Shown one piece after another: positions 5,068 to 6,591 of a DNA stretch of 6,591 nt (positions are counted from its first letter, which is position 1; every line of letters begins with the position of its first letter). This stretch comes from JBNKLG01 sp050292235 (lineage in GTDB: Bacteria > Pseudomonadota > Gammaproteobacteria > Chromatiales > Chromatiaceae): contig JBNKLG010000114.1 of NCBI GenBank assembly GCA_050292235.1, positions 1 to 6,591 on the forward strand, read 5' to 3'. The position numbers and the translations under genes are program-made. Under the pieces are notes generated by a model, which worked only from the letters and a program-made list of their open reading frames with translations, was not told the origin of the DNA and searched no databases.

Positions 5068-6459
5068 TTGAAACTCATCCACGGACTGCATTTCAATAAT
5101 CTGCGGGGCGACCTCTATGGTGGGCTGACCGCAGGCGTAGTTGCGCTGCCATTGGCTCTGGCGATGGGGGTTTCCTCTGGCGCTGGCCCTATTGCAGGGA
5201 TCTATGGGGCGGTGTTTGTTGGTCTCTTTGCGGCGCTCTTTGGGGGCACGCCAGCTCAGGTGTCGGGGCCGACCGGTCCGATGACGGTAGTGATGGCGGC
5301 GGTATTTACCCAGTATGCTGCGCTCTATCCGGATGATCCGGCACGTGGGGCTGCACTGGCTTTTACTGTAGTGATTTTGGGCGGGCTATTTCAGGTTGGT
5401 TTTGGTCTGCTGAAGCTGGGCAAATACATCAGTTTGATTCCCCATCCGGTGATCTCGGGGTTCATGAGTGGTATCGGCGTGATCATTATCCTACTGCAGC
5501 TGCCACCTCTGTTGGGCTATCCGGCTTTGCCGGGACCGATGCAATCGCTCCAGGTGATGCCGGAGATGTTGTCCCAACCGGTTTATCCGGCTATGACTCT
5601 GGCTGTTTTTGCCCTGGCCATCGTCTATTTGATGCCAGCCCGCATCAATCGCATCTTACCAGCGCCCCTGGTAGCCCTGATCCTGGGCACCCTCGGCTTT
5701 TATTGGTTGCAGGGGGAGGAGATCCTCAGCCGGGTGGTGGATGGCAAAACCCTCTATTCGATGGGAGGGGTGCAGGTGCTGGGTGATATTCCCAGCGGTA
5801 TTCCCATGCCGATTTGGCCACAATTCGATGTAGCTTTGTTGGTGGGCATGGTGAAATCTGCCTTGATGCTGGCGGCCCTGGGTAGCATTGATTCCCTGTT
5901 GACCTCGCTGGTGGCGGATAACATTACCCGAACTCACCATGATCCGGACCGGGAACTGGTGGGGCAGGGTATCGGTAATACCATCGCTGGGGTGTTTGGT
6001 GGCCTGCCTGGTGCCGGTGCCACCATGCGTACTGTGGTTAATGTCCGTGCTGGTGGTCTGACACCGCTTTCCGGTGCGCTGCATGCCCTGGTACTGCTGG
6101 CTATCGTTTTGGGTGCGGGGGTGATTGCCAAGTATATTCCCCAGGCCTTGCTGGCTGGCATTCTGGTCAAGGTGGGCACCGACATCATCGACTGGGATTA
6201 CCTGAAACGCCTGAAAACCGCCCCCAAGGCGGGGATTCTCATCATGTTGACGGTCTTTTCCATCACCGTCTTTGTGGATCTGATCACCGCTGTGGCTATC
6301 GGCATGATTATGGCCTCTTTCCTGTTCATGCAACGCATGGTGGATCTGCAATTACGCTCCATCACAGCGGTGACCGACCCTGATGATGAATCCCCGCTTT
6401 CTGCTGAAGAAAAGGCCATCATGAAGAAACCCAAGGGCCACATTCATCTCTGGCATTAA
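5068..6459 (+). CDS. SulP-family anion transporter lacking its STAS domain
   Basis: Inner-membrane carrier of the SulP (SLC26) family, whose bacterial members move sulfate, bicarbonate or dicarboxylates with H+ or Na+. The N-terminus N11-L-R-G-D-L-Y-G-G-L-T-A-G-V-V-A-L-P is the classic SulP opening. The substrate-site segment S66-G-P-T-G-P-M-T73 is present, as is the signature G272-S-I-D-S through A283-D, E296, G299-Q-G, F310-G-G, R321-T and N325. About 14 helices up to residue 422 fit a full membrane domain. The usual product is 550-600 residues with a C-terminal STAS domain. This one stops at 463, ending G457-H-I-H-L-W-H, which looks like the first STAS strand (compare the I-L-L-F-H-L-S-G-P pattern of family members). 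The substrate cannot be assigned; a Na+/bicarbonate (BicA-like) or sulfate role are the main options. The TTG start follows a GAGAG site. Composition matches the pnt genes, so it appears resident. Confidence 0.92.
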   Translation: MKLIHGLHFNNLRGDLYGGLTAGVVALPLALAMGVSSGAGPIAGIYGAVFVGLFAALFGGTPAQVSGPTGPMTVVMAAVFTQYAALYPDDPARGAALAFTVVILGGLFQVGFGLLKLGKYISLIPHPVISGFMSGIGVIIILLQLPPLLGYPALPGPMQSLQVMPEMLSQPVYPAMTLAVFALAIVYLMPARINRILPAPLVALILGTLGFYWLQGEEILSRVVDGKTLYSMGGVQVLGDIPSGIPMPIWPQFDVALLVGMVKSALMLAALGSIDSLLTSLVADNITRTHHDPDRELVGQGIGNTIAGVFGGLPGAGATMRTVVNVRAGGLTPLSGALHALVLLAIVLGAGVIAKYIPQALLAGILVKVGTDIIDWDYLKRLKTAPKAGILIMLTVFSITVFVDLITAVAIGMIMASFLFMQRMVDLQLRSITAVTDPDDESPLSAEEKAIMKKPKGHIHLWH

Positions 6460-6591
6460 TTAAACTCTCCCGTACTTCTGGGGCGATTCTTTCACTCCCA
6501 CAAATAGTCACAACACCAAAAGTGCGGTAGGAACGAAAGGTCTTTATATGGTTTAAAGCTGATTGAACATTTCCCGAATGAATACCTAAAA
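6460..6591. other. 3' flank, no supported gene
   Basis: These 132 AT-richer bases hold no credible gene. The three + frames do not continue a STAS domain: the SulP frame gives 16 codons to another TAG, and a neighbouring frame is open only to TAG near 6530. Tiny ATG ORFs (ATGGTTTAA at 6549, ATGAATACCTAA near 6579) are meaningless. A CCC/GGG pairing just after the SulP stop (near 6468-6482) is too short to call a terminator. Two - strand frames are open to the window edge, but without recognisable sequence. Confidence 0.5.

Noticed and set aside
5656..6351. 231-codon - strand reading frame opposite the SulP gene
   Set aside because: A His/Gln-rich shadow of a conserved membrane protein, with no supporting ribosome binding site or motif.
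3503..6490. 11-bp repeat GGGGCGATTCT at 3503-3513 and 6480-6490
   Set aside because: About five exact 11-mer pairs are expected by chance in a window this long. One copy is simply the pntB ribosome binding region, and the flanks do not match.
6407..6590. - strand frame open from the right edge into the 3' end of the SulP gene
   Set aside because: No recognisable protein sequence, and it ends within SulP coding sequence. It could be the tail of a convergent gene, but the window gives no support.

Overview
The window looks like chromosomal DNA from a proteobacterium, most likely a gammaproteobacterium. That rests on the GC-rich Sec/SulP/transhydrogenase protein styles and the three-gene form of the nicotinamide nucleotide transhydrogenase. 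Genus or species cannot be resolved from the sequence alone. All seven convincing genes lie on the + strand. Nothing here encodes a transposase, integrase, tRNA, rRNA or CRISPR array.

Left part (1-1556): a class D (OXA-type) beta-lactamase precursor (148-939) overlaps by an ATGA junction with a gene for an unrecognised six- or seven-helix membrane protein (936-1556). This pair is poorer in GC and uses rare codons (ATA, AGA/AGG, CTA, TTA) far more than the rest. Sample rows of the membrane-protein gene count 18-23 G+C per 60 bases, against 36-38 per 60 in the pnt and sulP genes. The pair therefore looks like an acquired module. A 10-bp direct repeat (CCGGTTAGAG) lies at both of its edges, but a repeat of that length could be chance. 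Bases 1-138 hold no convincing gene, only a 14-codon mini-ORF behind a very strong Shine-Dalgarno.

Middle part (1614-4914): a small VanZ-family membrane protein is followed by a complete, tightly spaced pntAA-pntAB-pntB operon. It encodes the split-alpha form of the proton-translocating NAD(P)+ transhydrogenase: a soluble NAD(H)-binding alpha-1, a three-helix alpha-2, and a beta subunit with membrane helices plus the NADP(H) domain. The enzyme couples hydride transfer from NADH to NADP+ with proton entry, supplying NADPH for biosynthesis. Each start codon is supported by a visible ribosome binding site except that of pntAA, which is weak.

Right part (4915-6591): a 153-bp spacer carries a 13-bp RNA hairpin with two G.U pairs and a short palindromic repeat-like motif. 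It is followed by a SulP-family anion transporter gene starting at TTG. This protein has the complete membrane domain but ends exactly where the cytoplasmic STAS domain should begin, and no STAS coding remains downstream in any + frame. The last 132 bases contain no supported gene.

No complete new defence or mobile system is evident. The points most worth following are the beta-lactamase/membrane-protein module, the STAS-less SulP and the post-pntB hairpin.
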